DNA of 64,000 bases from Prochilodus magdalenae (Eukaryota > Chordata > Actinopteri > Characiformes > Prochilodontidae), in contig JAMWET010000628.1 of NCBI GenBank assembly GCA_024036415.1, forward strand, positions 77,501-141,500. The letters run 5' to 3'. The translations under genes and the position numbers were made by a program. How positions within the stretch are numbered: position 1 is the stretch's first letter; each line of letters opens with the position of its first letter. Below the pieces are notes generated by a model, which did not search any database, had not been told where the DNA came from, and was given only the letters and a program-made list of their open reading frames with translations. Below, piece after piece: positions 62,655 to 64,000 of this stretch.

Positions 62655-63172
62655 ACAACTTTGGGTGGGTAGGTCAACCGTAACACCACGTCAACAACGC
62701 CACAGAGTGCAATGGTGTCATGACAGGTGGTCATAAGTGACTCAGAATGGCAGTGGGTCGTTTTCAGTGACGAGTCCTGCTTTTGTCTTGGTGGAGGCGA
62801 GCAATGAATTTGTGTGTGGAGGCACCGTGGTCAGCACCAAGATGAACAGTTTGTTGTCACATGTCCTGAAAGCCTAGCGTCACTCCACCTACACCCCTAC
62901 TACACAACCTGCAGGAACGGTGTGAGAATATTCAAGCTGGATGGCATGGATTTTCAAAAGGACACCATTAGGAACCTCTATAATTCCATGACAAGGCGTC
63001 TGGCATGTTGTGTTAGGAAACATAATGGCCTGAAGCCATACTAACAGACATTACATCTGTACATGTAGCTCAAGAAATACTGTCCATATCAATCTATGTA
63101 TCATAATTTATTGCTCCTGGTAACCTTTATCTACCTTCCTAATAGCATTGCAATCCCACACTTCCTTCTAGT
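62655..63172 (+). mobile_element. Tc1-like family 2 copy in slc39a13 intron
   Basis: Plus orientation. It contains a VTQNGSG/VVFSDESCFCL-type region near 62760 and the frame VWRHRGQHQDEQFVVTCPES, plus the shared 3' end with the CATATCAATCTA block. Confidence 0.7.
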
Positions 63173-63214
63173 AGTTTTATGGCTATTAGTGTTAAGTGAG
63201 TTCACCCTTTGGTG

Positions 63215-63250
<36 letters not shown>
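63215..63250. repeat. (ATT)n microsatellite
   Basis: About eleven ATT units following the family 2 Tc1 copy. Confidence 0.9.
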
Positions 63251-64000
63251 TATAGACAACTTGCAGTTTAAGAAATGGTGACAGAATTGGTGGTCTAATT
63301 GATCTTGCACGATTATTTCTGAATATTTTTTTTCCCTCTCAGAAATATCTCCTGAAAAACAAGTTCTGTGTTTTCAGACTTTTGCACAGTACTGATGATG
63401 CTGCTTTACAAAACACATTATATGTCTAAAGGGCCTTTCATTATGCATCATCAAAACCATCGGCCTGTTAAATACAGCACCTTAAAATGAAGTGCTTTGG
63501 ACAAGGGCTTGCAGCAACACTAGCTAGAGGCATCTATTCAACTGCTAGATCTAATTTTATCATTCTGGTTCATGTGTGAAGCACTAAATTACATACCCAT
63601 TAGCACCCCAGGATAGGTACAACAGGGTAAGTAATTTCATGACTTGAAAACTCATCCTCTATATCACAGGGCACACCCAGCCCGCCATAATCACTAGGGC
63701 TTAAACCATTATACCCACCATGTCCAGCTTTTGCAGGTTAAACATAGATTCCACTTGACTCATGCCATTTCCTTACTGGAACCAGACTGTGGGACTATTT
63801 CTGTATGCCTTCAGTAAAAAAACCCAACTGGCACTACTCTTCAACAGCATCCAAAACGCACCTTAAAACACTTTTTTTTAAAATCCAAGAAAGCAAACTG
63901 CTGCTTCTAGGGCGAGTAGTCTTCAAATTCTTTTTTTATGAACATCTGCCCCAATCAGAGACCTAGACAAGCCTCGACAGGTGTGGAAATAGTTGCTGAA

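Larger units (their letters stand above)
62345..64000 (-). other. slc39a13 intron running off the right edge
   Basis: I searched the minus strand for the expected ZIP13 TM1 block (a hydrophobic GVFPLL-like segment) and did not find it. The segment contains a Tc1 family copy (62655-63172) and an (ATT)n tract (63215-63250); the rest is unremarkable. Confidence 0.6.

Overview
The window is nuclear DNA from a ray-finned fish. The evidence is two vertebrate genes with spliced GT-AG exons, a repeat complement typical of teleosts (many Tc1/mariner derivatives, a V-SINE-like element, an L1 ORF2 relic, hAT and foldback MITEs), dense (TA)n/(CA)n/(GATA)n microsatellites and short single-copy islands. 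The repeat mix would fit an otophysan (characin, catfish or carp relative), but the species cannot be fixed from sequence alone.

Both genes lie on the minus strand, head to tail. (1) slc39a13 (ZIP13, an intracellular zinc transporter) occupies 62344 down to 47327. Its last eight coding exons were reconstructed with matching splice phases; the N-terminal exon or exons lie beyond the right edge. (2) tmem178b (a four-pass membrane protein of the TMEM178/claudin-like group) occupies 35882 down to 14151. It has four coding exons giving a complete 300-residue protein. A CpG-rich promoter and first-exon region covers about 35560-36080. An 11.4 kb intergenic stretch separates the genes, and about 14 kb of repeat-rich DNA lies downstream of tmem178b.

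Other content: a tRNA-Leu(UAA) gene or near-gene with one acceptor-stem mismatch lies in tmem178b intron 1. Four near-identical 532-533 bp Tc1-derived elements keep only the transposase helix-turn-helix start and a C-terminal remnant. A 170 bp hAT MITE has a perfect 8 bp target duplication, and an empty paralogous site is present elsewhere in the window. A 1.55 kb Tc1 element carries a frameshifted transposase. A 54 bp minisatellite with a 270 bp higher-order period lies in an slc39a13 intron. A decayed AATAG-type satellite and a 660 bp compound (TA)/(CA) tract complete the picture.

I found no operon-like or defence-like system. The two genes have no evident functional link. The most unusual signals are repeat biology and microsatellites lying directly against slc39a13 splice sites.
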